A DNA stretch of 64,000 nucleotides from Gammaproteobacteria bacterium (GTDB taxonomy: Bacteria > Pseudomonadota > Gammaproteobacteria > Pseudomonadales > Pseudohongiellaceae). The notes beneath the pieces are model-generated. The model did not search any database and was not told where the DNA came from. It was given only the letters and a program-made list of their open reading frames with translations. Where the stretch lies: the NCBI GenBank assembly GCA_030682575.1, contig JAUXNX010000003.1:186001-250000 (forward strand), read 5' to 3'. Below, piece after piece: positions 17,673-27,704 of this stretch. The position numbers and the translations under genes are program-made. How positions within the stretch are numbered: the stretch's first letter is position 1; each line of letters begins with the position of its first letter.

Positions 17673-18320
17673 ATGAAGATGCACAAGCAAATCAAGCAAT
17701 TACTGGCGGTTCTATTGTTGGCGCCCCTGGCATTCTCGGTCTTGGCTCAGCCCGAGCGTTATGTGGCAGGGACTCACTATGTGGTACTGCCAACACCGGT
17801 GAAGACCAATAACCCTGAGAAGATCGAAGTGGTTGAGGTGTTCTGGTACGGCTGCAATCACTGCTTCCGATTCGAACCATTGCTGGAAAACTGGGAAGCC
17901 AACATCCCTGCTGATGTCGACTTTGTACGTTTTCCCGGCATGTGGAATGACCTGATGAAGATCCACGCCCAGGCCTTCTTTACTGCAGAGGCGCTTGGCA
18001 AGGTACATCAATTGCACGGTCCGATCTTCGAGGCGATCAACATTCAAGGTGCCCGTCTGCAGAATGAGCAGCAGATCTCTGCCCTTTTCACTCAGCATGG
18101 TGTGACAGCGGAAGAGTTCAGAAACGCTTTCAACTCCTTTGCGGTTCGTACCAAGGTCAACCAGGCCGAGGCCAAGATGCGTGAGTACCAGGTACGCAGC
18201 ACACCCAACATGATCGTGAACGGCAAATACCTGATCTCTACTGGTAACGCTGTTCCCACACAGCAGGAAATGCTGGAAGTGGTGAACTTCCTCGTAGAAA
18301 AAGAACGATCATCAAGCTGA
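17673..18320 (+). CDS. dsbA: Thiol:disulfide interchange protein DsbA
   Basis: DsbA introduces disulfide bonds into exported proteins. The product of about 215 residues has a signal peptide (QLLAVLLLAPLAFSVLAQ) and a thioredoxin fold with active site WYGCNHCFRFEP, so CNHC instead of the usual CPHC. The helical insertion follows, then the cis-Pro loop VRSTPNMIVNGKYL. The ATG at 17673 with a purine-rich GGGAGA upstream is preferred; 17679 is also possible and the open frame reaches 17607. It follows cytochrome c4 and may be cotranscribed with it. Confidence 0.92.
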   Translation: MKMHKQIKQLLAVLLLAPLAFSVLAQPERYVAGTHYVVLPTPVKTNNPEKIEVVEVFWYGCNHCFRFEPLLENWEANIPADVDFVRFPGMWNDLMKIHAQAFFTAEALGKVHQLHGPIFEAINIQGARLQNEQQISALFTQHGVTAEEFRNAFNSFAVRTKVNQAEAKMREYQVRSTPNMIVNGKYLISTGNAVPTQQEMLEVVNFLVEKERSSS

Positions 18321-18349
18321 TCGCCAGATCAGATTGAGCTATCCGCCAG

Positions 18350-18384
18350 CCCGCAGCGCACTGTTACAAGGTGCTCTGCGGGCT
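18350..18384 (+). terminator. Stem-loop after dsbA
   Basis: Arms 18350-18362 and 18372-18384 pair at 12 of 13 positions around a 9-nt loop, 30 bp after the dsbA stop. There is no T-tract downstream, so it may be a weak or factor-assisted terminator. Confidence 0.45.
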
Positions 18385-18429
18385 GATGCGTTGATGAGAC
18401 CGGAAAATTCCTGAACAAGAGCCAGTCAC

Positions 18430-20307
18430 ATGAGCCAAAGGAATAACGACAGTGCCGAGGCGTCCCGCTGGAAGAAGAAGTTCCTTGATGTCCTTGAAGA
18501 TCAGGATTCACGCGAAAAATCGCTGACTGCCAGGATCAAGCTGCTGCGTCGTGGTCTGGTAGGTGTCAGTTTGGCTGGCGATGGTCTGGACTCCCAGCTT
18601 GATCGAGAGCTGTCCGCGCTGCGCACGACACTGCGCTCGGAAGACAGCGAAGCAGGACTCGAGGTCCTGCTGGAGCACATCGAGAAGTCGGTTCTGCGTC
18701 TGGATACCCGCAAGGAGCACAGTACCTGGGCCCTTCGCAATGCCCTTACTCTCAGCGTTACCCAGCTTCAGGAGTTGAAGCTCGACCGCGATCTCAAGCG
18801 CAGTATCAAGCAATTCGCCAGGACTCTTCCCGGTCGTGTCGATGACATCCAGAACCACGCCGAGTTGATTGTGGAATTCCTCGAGTTGGTGCGTATGGTG
18901 GTGAGGCAATTGTCGCAATCACCAGATGTGCCCACCGAACAACCTGTACCCGGACTCTGGAAGCGTCTGTTTTCCACCACCGCAAGTCAGCCCGCGATAG
19001 TCTCCAATGGGGCCGCGGAACGGGAGGCTGCGCGCGCAGAGTCTGTAGTGGGTGTGCCGGGAATCGAAACCCCTTTGCGGGATGCAGGAACAGTGACCGA
19101 TGACGATATCTTCAGCGCGGTCGAACTGGATTCGGCGCCGCACGAGGATTCATCGGAGCCCGCAGCAGCAGCAGCGTTGGAGAACACCTCATTACCTCCA
19201 GAGCAGGACACCCCCCCTACTTCTGAAGCAACTCCTGAGCCCGGCTTCTCTGCCATCGCCAACCATGCCGAACCCGTATTACTGCGCATCCTTGAAAACA
19301 TCTACGTGTCAGAGCAGTCCGTCTCGCTCGCACAGCAGATTCGGGCGAAGGTGGCCAGAGGGCTCAACTGGTACGAATTCGTCTCTGTGCTGGAGGACAT
19401 CTCTTCTGTCATTACCTGCTCATTGGGTCAGGAGCGGTCAGAGTTCCAGCTTTTCCTCAATGAGCTGAACGCCAGCCTGGAACAGGTGCAGCAATACGTG
19501 CGGTTCGCACGCGACCAGGAATTGGAGGCAAGAGCATCGGAGAGCGAACTGGATCAGGCAGTCCGGGGTCAGGTGAGCGACATTGCCGAAACCGTGGAGA
19601 AGGCCGCAGACATTGATGAGCTCAAGAGTGCTGTTCAAGATCAGCTCGACAGCATACTGTCATCCATGGATGGCTTCAGACACTTGAAGATCCAGCAAAG
19701 TGCAGCAGCCGACGAGCACACCAGGACTCTGGAGGCTCGTATTCATGAAATGGAGCGTGAGTCCCGCGAGCTGCGCCTGCATCTGGTCCAACAGGAACAG
19801 AACGCCATGCGCGATGCACTCACGGAGCTTCCCAATCGCGCTGCCTATGATCGACGTGTCCGTCATGAGCTTGAGCAGCAGAGCCATGGCGCGGGCCTCT
19901 GCCTGGTCATTTGTGACGTGGACCACTTCAAACAGATCAACGACACCTATGGCCACCTGGCTGGTGACAAGGTCTTGAAGATACTGGCCAAGGAAATTTC
20001 GACCCGTGTCAGGCAGAGCGATTTCGTGGCGCGCTACGGGGGGGAAGAGTTTGTCATTCTGATGACGGATACAGACCTTGCAACTGCAGAGCCTCTGATC
20101 AACGTGGTTCGACAGGCTGTTGAAAGCTGTCCTTTCCACTTCAAGGAAAAGCAGGTACAGATCACGATGTCATTTGGTGTCTCGGCACTGCGGACCGGAG
20201 AGACGCCGGACCTTCTGTTTGATCGTGCGGACAGGGCCTTGTACAAGGCGAAAGCGGGTGGGCGCAACAGGGTCTGTGTCGCCGATGTCCCTGAGGAATC
20301 CCATTGA
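18430..20307 (+). CDS. GGDEF diguanylate cyclase
   Basis: The protein should make cyclic di-GMP. The 625-residue sequence has no signal peptide or membrane helix. The N-terminal 430 residues are charged and helical, with an Ala/Glu/Pro-rich linker around residues 215-275; no known sensor domain was recognised. The C-terminal catalytic domain (about 455-615) has RDALTELPNRAAYDRRV and the active-site motif GGEEF (about 537-541). An RxxD inhibitory site (RQSD) lies just upstream, so product inhibition is likely. By position after dsbA it corresponds to the GGDEF gene found downstream of dsbA in Pseudomonas. Confidence 0.92.
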   Translation: MSQRNNDSAEASRWKKKFLDVLEDQDSREKSLTARIKLLRRGLVGVSLAGDGLDSQLDRELSALRTTLRSEDSEAGLEVLLEHIEKSVLRLDTRKEHSTWALRNALTLSVTQLQELKLDRDLKRSIKQFARTLPGRVDDIQNHAELIVEFLELVRMVVRQLSQSPDVPTEQPVPGLWKRLFSTTASQPAIVSNGAAEREAARAESVVGVPGIETPLRDAGTVTDDDIFSAVELDSAPHEDSSEPAAAAALENTSLPPEQDTPPTSEATPEPGFSAIANHAEPVLLRILENIYVSEQSVSLAQQIRAKVARGLNWYEFVSVLEDISSVITCSLGQERSEFQLFLNELNASLEQVQQYVRFARDQELEARASESELDQAVRGQVSDIAETVEKAADIDELKSAVQDQLDSILSSMDGFRHLKIQQSAAADEHTRTLEARIHEMERESRELRLHLVQQEQNAMRDALTELPNRAAYDRRVRHELEQQSHGAGLCLVICDVDHFKQINDTYGHLAGDKVLKILAKEISTRVRQSDFVARYGGEEFVILMTDTDLATAEPLINVVRQAVESCPFHFKEKQVQITMSFGVSALRTGETPDLLFDRADRALYKAKAGGRNRVCVADVPEESH

Positions 20308-20468
20308 CCTGTGTGACAATCATGATGAAAACTCAAATTTCGGCACTTGTAGAACTTTTTGCAGGTATCCTCAGTCCTACGACTACTCCGGAACAAACCT
20401 GGCGAAGCAATGAATAAAATGATCACCGGACGATTCGGCAAGAAATTCAACCTCAGTGCACGGACACC

Positions 20469-21785
20469 ATGGAATCCTTGAATCTGCAAGATTGGCAGCA
20501 CAGCCTGTATCGCAGGCTGCCGGCAAACCTGCAGGCCTTCTTTCAGGCCAGCGCTCGCAGCCATCTGCTCAAACAGGTGAACACGGTACTCATGGTTCAC
20601 GACGAGCGCGTCTATGACCTCGCCAATGGTTCCTGGCGGCAGTTGTCACCAGTAGCTGAGACATCGGCAGCGCATACCCTCGCTGCAGCCTCCTGCGATG
20701 TGCTCAACCAGCAAACCACGAATCGCTCCGTACTCTTGCTGCTTCCGCCTTCCGACTTTATTGCCACCAGCGTGAGCATGCCTGGGGTGGCGCGCGAGAA
20801 CCTGCGCTCGGCCCTGCAACTGCAGGCGGGCATGCTGCTGCCCAGCTATGAAGGCAATTTGACCTTCGCCGTGAATACTGTGGCAAGGGCGACTGAAGGC
20901 AGCGACACCGTATTGTGGACCGATGAAGGGAGGCTGGATGCTCTCTTCGAGGCCTTCGCTTCCCGTGGCCTGTTCCTGACTTCTGTCATGCCAAGGGCGC
21001 TCGCTGCGATCACTGCAGATGCTCAAGGTGAGATACATGTGCAAGACAGCGACGCCACGACGCTGACGCATCTTGTCTATGAGAATGGCGTACTCAGCCA
21101 GTGGTTGCACGTTGACCGCATCGATCTCGAAGAAGAGCAGTTCGCCAGACAGTGGCAGGAAGCGACAATGCCACGTTCGGGAGAGAGCATGGAGCAGTTG
21201 CAGATGATGTCGGCAGATACCTATCTGAACCTCCCTGCGCCCGTCAGTGGTGATCTTGAGTACACGTTCGTGCCGAATGGAGCGCAGGCCGCGCGCCGAC
21301 AGATGGAAAAGGGCAAGCGCATGATGATGGCAGCCGCTGCCGCAAGCGTGGTGCTGTTGCTTGGCGCAGTTCCATTCCTGCTGCAGTCCCTGCAGACGCG
21401 CAGTCTGCTGTCCACGCTTGAGGAGCAGCGTGAGCTGTCCGCCGCAGCACGGGCAGATCAAGCCGTGGTGCGCGATTTCGAGCAGCGCTGGGGCGTGTTG
21501 AATGAATTCCCGCGTCAAAACATTCCGGACACCTTGCTGCAGCTACAGTCCGTTATCAGCCCCAGTGTTCTGACGTCACTCGAAATCGAGCAGGGCATCG
21601 TGCGACTGGAGGGAGAGAGCTCCGACCCGCAAAGTCTGCTGGAACGCCTGGAACAGAATCCTGCTTTTACTGGCGTCGATTTTGCGCGCGCTACCAACAA
21701 CAATCGCTACTACATTGATCTGCGCCTGAGCACGGTAGATTTCGATGGTTATCAGCAAAGGTATTTCCCTAATGCCAGGCGCTGA
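20469..21785 (+). CDS. gspL: Type II secretion protein GspL
   Basis: GspL is the inner-membrane platform protein that recruits the GspE ATPase. The 438-residue protein has a cytoplasmic actin-like domain (about 1-270, with LLLLPPSDFIATSVSMPG and LRSALQLQAGMLLPSYEG), one membrane helix (about 284-305) and a periplasmic ferredoxin-like C-terminal domain. It opens the operon, whereas gspL is usually near the end of gsp operons. No clear ribosome site precedes the ATG. The alternative of a PilM/PilN-type pilus protein is less likely given the downstream gsp genes. Confidence 0.82.
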   Translation: MESLNLQDWQHSLYRRLPANLQAFFQASARSHLLKQVNTVLMVHDERVYDLANGSWRQLSPVAETSAAHTLAAASCDVLNQQTTNRSVLLLLPPSDFIATSVSMPGVARENLRSALQLQAGMLLPSYEGNLTFAVNTVARATEGSDTVLWTDEGRLDALFEAFASRGLFLTSVMPRALAAITADAQGEIHVQDSDATTLTHLVYENGVLSQWLHVDRIDLEEEQFARQWQEATMPRSGESMEQLQMMSADTYLNLPAPVSGDLEYTFVPNGAQAARRQMEKGKRMMMAAAAASVVLLLGAVPFLLQSLQTRSLLSTLEEQRELSAAARADQAVVRDFEQRWGVLNEFPRQNIPDTLLQLQSVISPSVLTSLEIEQGIVRLEGESSDPQSLLERLEQNPAFTGVDFARATNNNRYYIDLRLSTVDFDGYQQRYFPNARR

Positions 21786-22365
21786 TCAGAAACGCACCAT
21801 GACTCGACGGGAGAAAAACATCCTGCTGCTCGCGATTGTTGTGGGCATCGTGTTCGCGATATCGCAGGGCCTGCCCATGGTGCGTGGGTTCTATTCCGCG
21901 CGGGCAGCAGTCATTGATCAGGTGCGGATTGATATCGAACGTGAGCGCCGGCTGATCGAGGAAGAAGAGTTGTGGCGGGAGCGCGGCGCGGCCATCGAAA
22001 CGCAATTGCAGGCACTGGACGCACAGGTGTTCCAGGGGGCATCGGTTCCCCTGATCAGTGCCAACATCCAGCGCATTGTTCGTGATCATGCCACACAGTC
22101 CGGAATATCCGTCACCTCCACTCGCCTTGCGGAATCGATGGAAGCCGATGGCTGGCTGCTGGTGGAGCAGGAGCTGTCGGTACAGACGAATAACCAGAAC
22201 AACATCATGCAATTCCTGCAGCGCCTGGAAGAATCCCGGCCATGGTTGGGAGTGACCGCATTCAGTGTGCGCCGTAATCGCAATCAGTATGCAGGCACGA
22301 TCACCGTGATGGGATTCAGCAGAACTCAGGAAGCGGCAGCGCCCGGCGGTGGAGCAAGCAGATGA
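21772..22365 (+). CDS. gspM: Type II secretion protein GspM
   Basis: GspM is a bitopic inner-membrane partner of GspL. About 197 residues: a short basic N terminus (TRREKN), one membrane helix (ILLLAIVVGIVFAISQGLPM), a coiled-coil-like stretch rich in Glu and Arg, and a ferredoxin-like periplasmic domain. The chosen ATG at 21772 overlaps the end of gspL by 14 bp; the frame is open to 21745. The stop overlaps the gspE start (ATGA). Confidence 0.78.
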   Translation: MPGADQKRTMTRREKNILLLAIVVGIVFAISQGLPMVRGFYSARAAVIDQVRIDIERERRLIEEEELWRERGAAIETQLQALDAQVFQGASVPLISANIQRIVRDHATQSGISVTSTRLAESMEADGWLLVEQELSVQTNNQNNIMQFLQRLEESRPWLGVTAFSVRRNRNQYAGTITVMGFSRTQEAAAPGGGASR

Positions 22366-23822
22366 ACCGCGTACAAATCAGTCTTCCGATATTTGGTCAA
22401 CTGCTGGAGCCTGAGGGCATCGCGCCGGCCAATGACTTCAACGACAGCGGCGTGCTGGTGTGCAATACGCTGCCCGGTATCGAGTTGCGTGCCAAGATCC
22501 GTTTCATAGTTGGCAGCCTTGTGCGCTTTCGCCTCGCCAAAGGTGATGAAGTCTCCAGGCTGATGAAATTCTGGCGCGCCGAATTGTCGCCCCAGATCGA
22601 TCAGACCGAAGATGTGTTTGTCTCCGGCTTCGAAGATGATGAAGAACTCAAGGACCTCGCATCCGAGGCGCCGATCATTCGCCTGGTGAACCACCTCTTC
22701 GCCCGTGCACTGGATCTGAATGCCAGCGACATCCATTTCGAACCTAACGAAGACTATCTGGAAGTACGCTGTCGCGTCGATGGCATCATGACGCGCATCG
22801 AACGTCTGCCAATCAAGATCCACACGGCGGTTGCGTCGCGTCTGAAATTGATGGCGCGCCTGGACATCGGCGAGAAACGTTTGCCTCAGGACGGCCGCAT
22901 CGATTCGCGCATCGGCACCAAGCAGCTCGACATGCGTGTCTCCACCTTGCCCGGTGTGCATGGCGAATCCATTGTGTTGCGGATTCTGGATCGCGGCGAC
23001 ACCGCCGTCAGTCTGCAGCAACTCGGCATGCCTGAAAACATTCTCGGGACATATCAGCATCTGATCACTCAACCTCACGGCATGATCCTGATCACAGGGC
23101 CAACAGGCAGCGGCAAGACCACCACGCTGTATGCGACGCTGGAGAAAATCAACAGCGAGAAACAGAAGATCATCACTGTCGAAGATCCAGTGGAGTACCA
23201 GCTTGAGGGCATTACCCAGATTCAGGCCAACGCCAGTATTGGACTGACGTTTGCGGCAGGTTTGCGCTCCATCGTGCGCCAGGATCCGGACGTGTTGATG
23301 GTGGGAGAGATCCGCGATCACGAGACGGCTGAGATCGCCATCGAATCGGCGCTGACTGGCCATCTGGTGTTCTCCACGCTGCACACCAACGATGCAGCCG
23401 GTGCAGTGACACGTCTGCAGGACATGGGTGTGGAAGGTTATCTCATCAGCTCCAGTCTGCTGGCGATTCAGGCGCAGCGTCTGGTGCGTCGCATCTGCAC
23501 CGACTGCAAGGTCGAGCAGCCCATCAGCATTGATGAGGCGAATGTGCTCAACATCAGCGCAAAGGATTACCCGGTGCTGCATCGCGGCACCGGCTGTGAG
23601 CGATGCGGTGGCAGCGGCTATCGAGGTCGTATCGGTCTCTATGAATTGCTGGTGATGTCGGACGCCATCCGCCATCACATTGCCAGCGGTGCCGATGCGA
23701 ATGTCATTCGTGAACAGGCGATCAAGGAAGGCATGAAAACACTGCGACAGGATGCATTGGAAAAACTTGCCGCAGGCATGACCACACCGGAAGAAGTCGT
23801 GAGGGTGACGCGCGCGATATGA
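22362..23822 (+). CDS. gspE: Type II secretion ATPase GspE
   Basis: GspE powers pseudopilus assembly. The 486-residue protein has the N-terminal GspL-binding domain, then the ATPase core: Walker A GPTGSGKTTTLYATLE (about residue 246), the Asp box, Walker B VLMVGEIRDHETAEIA and the His box FSTLHTNDAAGAV. A zinc-binding tetracysteine module typical of GspE follows (CTDC and CERC). Overlaps with gspM and gspF indicate tight translational coupling. Confidence 0.96.
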   Translation: MNRVQISLPIFGQLLEPEGIAPANDFNDSGVLVCNTLPGIELRAKIRFIVGSLVRFRLAKGDEVSRLMKFWRAELSPQIDQTEDVFVSGFEDDEELKDLASEAPIIRLVNHLFARALDLNASDIHFEPNEDYLEVRCRVDGIMTRIERLPIKIHTAVASRLKLMARLDIGEKRLPQDGRIDSRIGTKQLDMRVSTLPGVHGESIVLRILDRGDTAVSLQQLGMPENILGTYQHLITQPHGMILITGPTGSGKTTTLYATLEKINSEKQKIITVEDPVEYQLEGITQIQANASIGLTFAAGLRSIVRQDPDVLMVGEIRDHETAEIAIESALTGHLVFSTLHTNDAAGAVTRLQDMGVEGYLISSSLLAIQAQRLVRRICTDCKVEQPISIDEANVLNISAKDYPVLHRGTGCERCGGSGYRGRIGLYELLVMSDAIRHHIASGADANVIREQAIKEGMKTLRQDALEKLAAGMTTPEEVVRVTRAI

Positions 23823-25027
23823 GTGCTGCCTACTACAACTATCAAGCTTACGATGCTGACGGCAAGGTGCAAACCGGTCAGATCAATGCTGAGTCCGAGC
23901 GTGAGGCGCTCAAGATCCTGCAGGGCAAGAAACTTATCCCGGTGAAGATTTCCCGCGTCGGACAGGATGAGGCGCGTGGCACCTCCACGAGAAAGATAAA
24001 CAGTGCGGATCTGCTGGATTTCACCACGGGCCTCTGCACACTTGTCGAAGCCCGTGTACCACTGGACAAGGCTCTGCGTCTGCTGGAAGGCATCACCGAA
24101 TCGGCAACGATGCGCCAGTTGGTGATCACCATGCGTCGCGACGTCAAGGAGGGCAAGAGTCTGGCCGAGGCGATGGAGTCGCGTCCGGATGTATTCTCGA
24201 AGATGTATATCAACATTGTGCGAGCGGGAGAGGAAGGCGGAATTCTGCATCAACTGTTGCCAGACTTGTCCGATTTTCTGGAAACCAGTGCCAGGAACCG
24301 CCAGGCAATCGTGGCGGCGATGGTGTATCCAATTGTCTTGCTGGTGACCGGAGTGATCTCCGTTTTTCTGCTGCTGGTGTATGTAGTGCCGCAGTTCGCG
24401 ATCATGTTCGAGGACGCGGGCACGGAGATTCCAGCTTCGGCCGCATTTCTGCTGGCGTTGAGTAGTGGCATCCAGAGTTATGGCTATCTTTTGATCTTGC
24501 TGGTTGTCGGCATTGTGCTGTGGTGGAAATGGCTGGATAAAGACCCACTGCGAAAGCTGCAGAAAGACAGCGCCCTGCTCGGCGTACCCCTGCTTGGCGC
24601 CCTGCTGCTGTACAAGGATTGCGCCGTGTTTGCGCGCACGCTTGGTGCGTTGCTGGAGGCTGGTATTCCTTTGATTCGTGCGCTGCGCGTGTCGCGAGAG
24701 GTGGTCGCCAATACCGAACTGGTTCGGCATCTGAAGCAGGTGGAAGATGATGTGCGTGGAGGTGCCGGCCTCGGCATCTCACTGGAGAAGACCAATCGCT
24801 TCCCGACACTGTTGCATCAACTTATTACGGTAGGTGAGGAGTCGGGCCGCACCGGCAGCATTCTGCTGAAGACAGCAGCAACTTTTGACACGTACGTGAA
24901 AAACCAAATGTCGAGTCTTGTCTCGGCACTGCAACCGGCGCTCATCCTGTTTCTGGGAATCGCGGTAGGTGGCATCACGATAACCATGCTTTCGGCGGTG
25001 TTCAGCATGAACACGGTGGAGTTCTGA
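23819..25027 (+). CDS. gspF: Type II secretion inner-membrane protein GspF
   Basis: GspF is the polytopic platform protein. The 402-residue sequence has two homologous cytoplasmic GspF domains (around residues 70-190 and 270-390) and three membrane segments: VAAMVYPIVLLVTGVISVFLLLVYVVP, GYLLILLVVGIVLWW and ALQPALILFLGIAVGGITITML. ARVPLDKALRLLEG and AGIPLIRALRVSRE are the paired family motifs. It overlaps the gspE stop by four bases. Confidence 0.95.
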   Translation: MSAAYYNYQAYDADGKVQTGQINAESEREALKILQGKKLIPVKISRVGQDEARGTSTRKINSADLLDFTTGLCTLVEARVPLDKALRLLEGITESATMRQLVITMRRDVKEGKSLAEAMESRPDVFSKMYINIVRAGEEGGILHQLLPDLSDFLETSARNRQAIVAAMVYPIVLLVTGVISVFLLLVYVVPQFAIMFEDAGTEIPASAAFLLALSSGIQSYGYLLILLVVGIVLWWKWLDKDPLRKLQKDSALLGVPLLGALLLYKDCAVFARTLGALLEAGIPLIRALRVSREVVANTELVRHLKQVEDDVRGGAGLGISLEKTNRFPTLLHQLITVGEESGRTGSILLKTAATFDTYVKNQMSSLVSALQPALILFLGIAVGGITITMLSAVFSMNTVEF

Positions 25028-25048
25028 CATTCGATCTGGAGTAATTCT

Positions 25049-27217
25049 GTGAACGGAAAAAAACTATTGGCAATTCGAGGTCTGAAGATCAGCCTGGCAA
25101 TCGGTCTGGCAATCAGTCTCTCGTCCTGCGCGTCTTTTCAGTCCGGTAGTAGAGCGCAGACAGGCGCTACTGCCACTGGCGCTGGTACCCAGGTCCGGCC
25201 AAGTGCAGAGGCGATGGCGGGCAACCAGACAGCCGCCGCCGATGCAGCCGCAGCAGCCAGTGCCGCTGAACAGCAGCGACTCATCAACGAGATCAACAGA
25301 CCCGGACAGAACCCCGCTCAGTCCGGTTTCCGGGAGACAGTGCCGACGCCTGTGCAACCACCTTCGGACAATGTTGTCGAGCTGAATTATGAGCAGGCAG
25401 ATTTACGGGTCGTGCTTGAAGAGCTTGCGGATGCCGTGGACGCCACGATCATCATCGACCCCACGATTGCCGACAAGGTCAGCATCCGCACCTCGGCAAA
25501 CCGCCCGCTCACGCAGGCAGACATCTGGCCCCTTGTGCGCCTGTTGACGCGCCAGGCTGGTGTCACACTGGAACAGGTTGGCAGCGTTTACTACGCGCGC
25601 AAGACGCAATCGAATCTGCCCGAAGCAATCTCGTTGCGTGGAGACGCCTCGAACAATGTGGCCAGCGTGATCATGCAGATCACTCCGCTTGTCTACGTCT
25701 CGATCGACTCTGCGCTGGAAATTCTCGCGCCACTCGTCGAGCCCGACGGCCGGGTTGTGCGAATTTCCAACAACAACACACTGGCGATATCCGGCACTGC
25801 CTCGCAGTTGAGCCGGATCAACGAATTGCTGACAGTGATAGACGCCGATCCATTCCGAAGCCAGGGCCTGCATCTTTATCAACTCAACAACGCCAATGCG
25901 GCTGACGTGGCCACCGAGCTGACCGGGATTCTCGCGCAGATCGAAGGCAACTCACCGGCGTACCAGGTGAAGGGATTGGAGCGCATCAATTCGTTGCTGG
26001 TCACAGCCCCGGCCAATCGCGGCTTCGAAGAGATCGATCGCTGGGTACGCATCCTCGATGCCGATCGTCAGGAGCAGGCGGAGCAGTTGTTTCACTATCG
26101 CGTGAAGAATCTGACGGCAGTCGATCTTGCCGCCACGCTCACCAGTGTCTTTGATCTGAACCAGAATGAACGTGTGATCCCTGAACGCGAGCCACAACAG
26201 TCGCCAACACAGACGTTCAATCTGCTCACGCCTGACGGCAACGCCGTGACACGTACCATCGCTACTCCGATAACTCCGCAGAGTGGATCGACAAGTACAG
26301 AAGCGGTATCTGCGAACCTGCGTGTCACCATTGTTGCCGATGAGGCCACCAACAGTCTGCTGATCCGCGCAAACCCGCGTGACTACCGCCAACTGCTGAC
26401 CACTATCAATCAGCTTGACTCTGTGCCATTGCAGGTGATGATCAATGCCGTGATCGCGCAGATCACGCTCACCGACGAGACGCGCTTTGGCGTGGACTGG
26501 TCACGGGTGGCAGACAACGCGGCTACCAACAACATTTCCACTACCACCAGCACATCGTTTCTGCCAAATGCGGGGCTGGGGGGTTTGCTCTTCACCAAGT
26601 CCTTCCTCGATGGCGCCGCGCGGGTAGAGGCCACACTGGAGGCAATCGCCACCAACAATGAGGTACGACTTCTGGCAAGACCATCGCTGACTGTGATCAA
26701 CAATCAAGAAGGGATTATTCAGATCGGTGCGGAAGTGCCTGTACAGTCAGGACAGGAGACCACAGTGGGGGGTAATACTGTACGCAATATCCAGTATCGC
26801 CCAACGGGAATCGAACTCACCATTACGCCACGCATCAATGCCGATGGCGTTGTGAATCTGACCATCGAGCAAGCACTTTCCTCTGTGGATGCCAACACGG
26901 GAATTGACGGCAACCCGATCTTTCAGAACCAGGAAATCAGCACCACTGTTGTCGTCAGAGATGGTGAGAATGTGGTGCTGGGGGGATTGATACAGTCCAA
27001 CAATGGCGACTTGAATACCGGTGTGCCTTTCCTGAATCGTGTGCCGGTACTTGGCAATCTGTTCTCCTACCAACAGGACACAGCGGAGCGCAAGGAGTTG
27101 TTCATCGTGTTGCGACCGGAAATCATCAATCTGAATACTGCCAACAACGCGCAATACGCCGACATTCTGCAGCGTTTTGAACTGGTGGCAGAGATGTTTG
27201 AAGACGCCGGTCTGTAA
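25049..27217 (+). CDS. gspD: Type II secretion outer-membrane secretin GspD with a lipobox
   Basis: GspD forms the outer-membrane channel. The 722-residue protein has an N0 domain (VVELNYEQADLRVVLEELAD), several N1-N3 repeats separated by a Gln/Thr-rich linker (about 380-420), and the C-terminal secretin domain with VPVQSGQET and VPVLGNLFSYQQDTAERKELFIVLRPEI. The signal sequence ends in LSSC, a good lipoprotein cleavage site, followed by a low-complexity Ala/Gln/Thr segment. A lipidated secretin would need no pilotin for membrane targeting; this is inference. The start is GTG at 25049. Confidence 0.95.
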   Translation: MNGKKLLAIRGLKISLAIGLAISLSSCASFQSGSRAQTGATATGAGTQVRPSAEAMAGNQTAAADAAAAASAAEQQRLINEINRPGQNPAQSGFRETVPTPVQPPSDNVVELNYEQADLRVVLEELADAVDATIIIDPTIADKVSIRTSANRPLTQADIWPLVRLLTRQAGVTLEQVGSVYYARKTQSNLPEAISLRGDASNNVASVIMQITPLVYVSIDSALEILAPLVEPDGRVVRISNNNTLAISGTASQLSRINELLTVIDADPFRSQGLHLYQLNNANAADVATELTGILAQIEGNSPAYQVKGLERINSLLVTAPANRGFEEIDRWVRILDADRQEQAEQLFHYRVKNLTAVDLAATLTSVFDLNQNERVIPEREPQQSPTQTFNLLTPDGNAVTRTIATPITPQSGSTSTEAVSANLRVTIVADEATNSLLIRANPRDYRQLLTTINQLDSVPLQVMINAVIAQITLTDETRFGVDWSRVADNAATNNISTTTSTSFLPNAGLGGLLFTKSFLDGAARVEATLEAIATNNEVRLLARPSLTVINNQEGIIQIGAEVPVQSGQETTVGGNTVRNIQYRPTGIELTITPRINADGVVNLTIEQALSSVDANTGIDGNPIFQNQEISTTVVVRDGENVVLGGLIQSNNGDLNTGVPFLNRVPVLGNLFSYQQDTAERKELFIVLRPEIINLNTANNAQYADILQRFELVAEMFEDAGL

Positions 27218-27284
27218 GGATACAGAAGCACAAAATTCAGCAAGGCTTTAGGCAACCACTATCGCAGGACAGCAAGGAGTGACC

Positions 27285-27704
27285 ATGAAGTACCAAAGTA
27301 ACTGCAAAACGATTCGCGTCCGTTCGCGCGGCTTTACCATTATCGAGCTGTTGATCGTCATGGCCATTCTCGGCATGCTCGCTGTGATGGTGGCACCCAA
27401 TCTGTTCAACCAGGCCAGTGGTGCCCGGCGGGATGCTGCCCTTTCGCAGATTTCTGCAATCGGTTCCGCGCTTGATACACACAGACTGGACGTAGGCTCT
27501 TATCCAGACGAACTTGAAGGACTCATGGTCAACACGACAGATCGTTCCACCTGGAATGGCCCCTACCTGAACAACAACGTGCCACGTGACCCTTGGGGCA
27601 ACGAGTACCAGTATTCCTCTACAGGCAGAACCTACACGCTGTTCTCCTTCGGCGCCGATGGTCGGGCAGGCGGTGAGGACGATGACGCCGACATCAGCAG
27701 GTAA
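27285..27704 (+). CDS. gspG: Major pseudopilin GspG
   Basis: GspG is the main pseudopilus subunit. The 139-residue precursor has the prepilin cleavage motif RGFTIIELLIVMAILGMLAVM with Glu5. The globular domain shows typical GspG features: QISAIGSALDTHRLDVGSYP, NNVPRDPWGNEYQY and the calcium-site region FGADGRAGGEDDDADI. The ATG at 27285 follows AAGGAG by five bases. Confidence 0.96.
   Translation: MKYQSNCKTIRVRSRGFTIIELLIVMAILGMLAVMVAPNLFNQASGARRDAALSQISAIGSALDTHRLDVGSYPDELEGLMVNTTDRSTWNGPYLNNNVPRDPWGNEYQYSSTGRTYTLFSFGADGRAGGEDDDADISR

Noticed and set aside
19050-19080. tRNA-like GGGAATCGAAACCC segment
   Set aside because: It lies inside the diguanylate cyclase reading frame and no cloverleaf can be built around it.
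22326-23678. 450-codon open frame antisense to gspE
   Set aside because: It is the complement of a highly conserved gspE; the length reflects codon bias, and the translation looks like no protein family.
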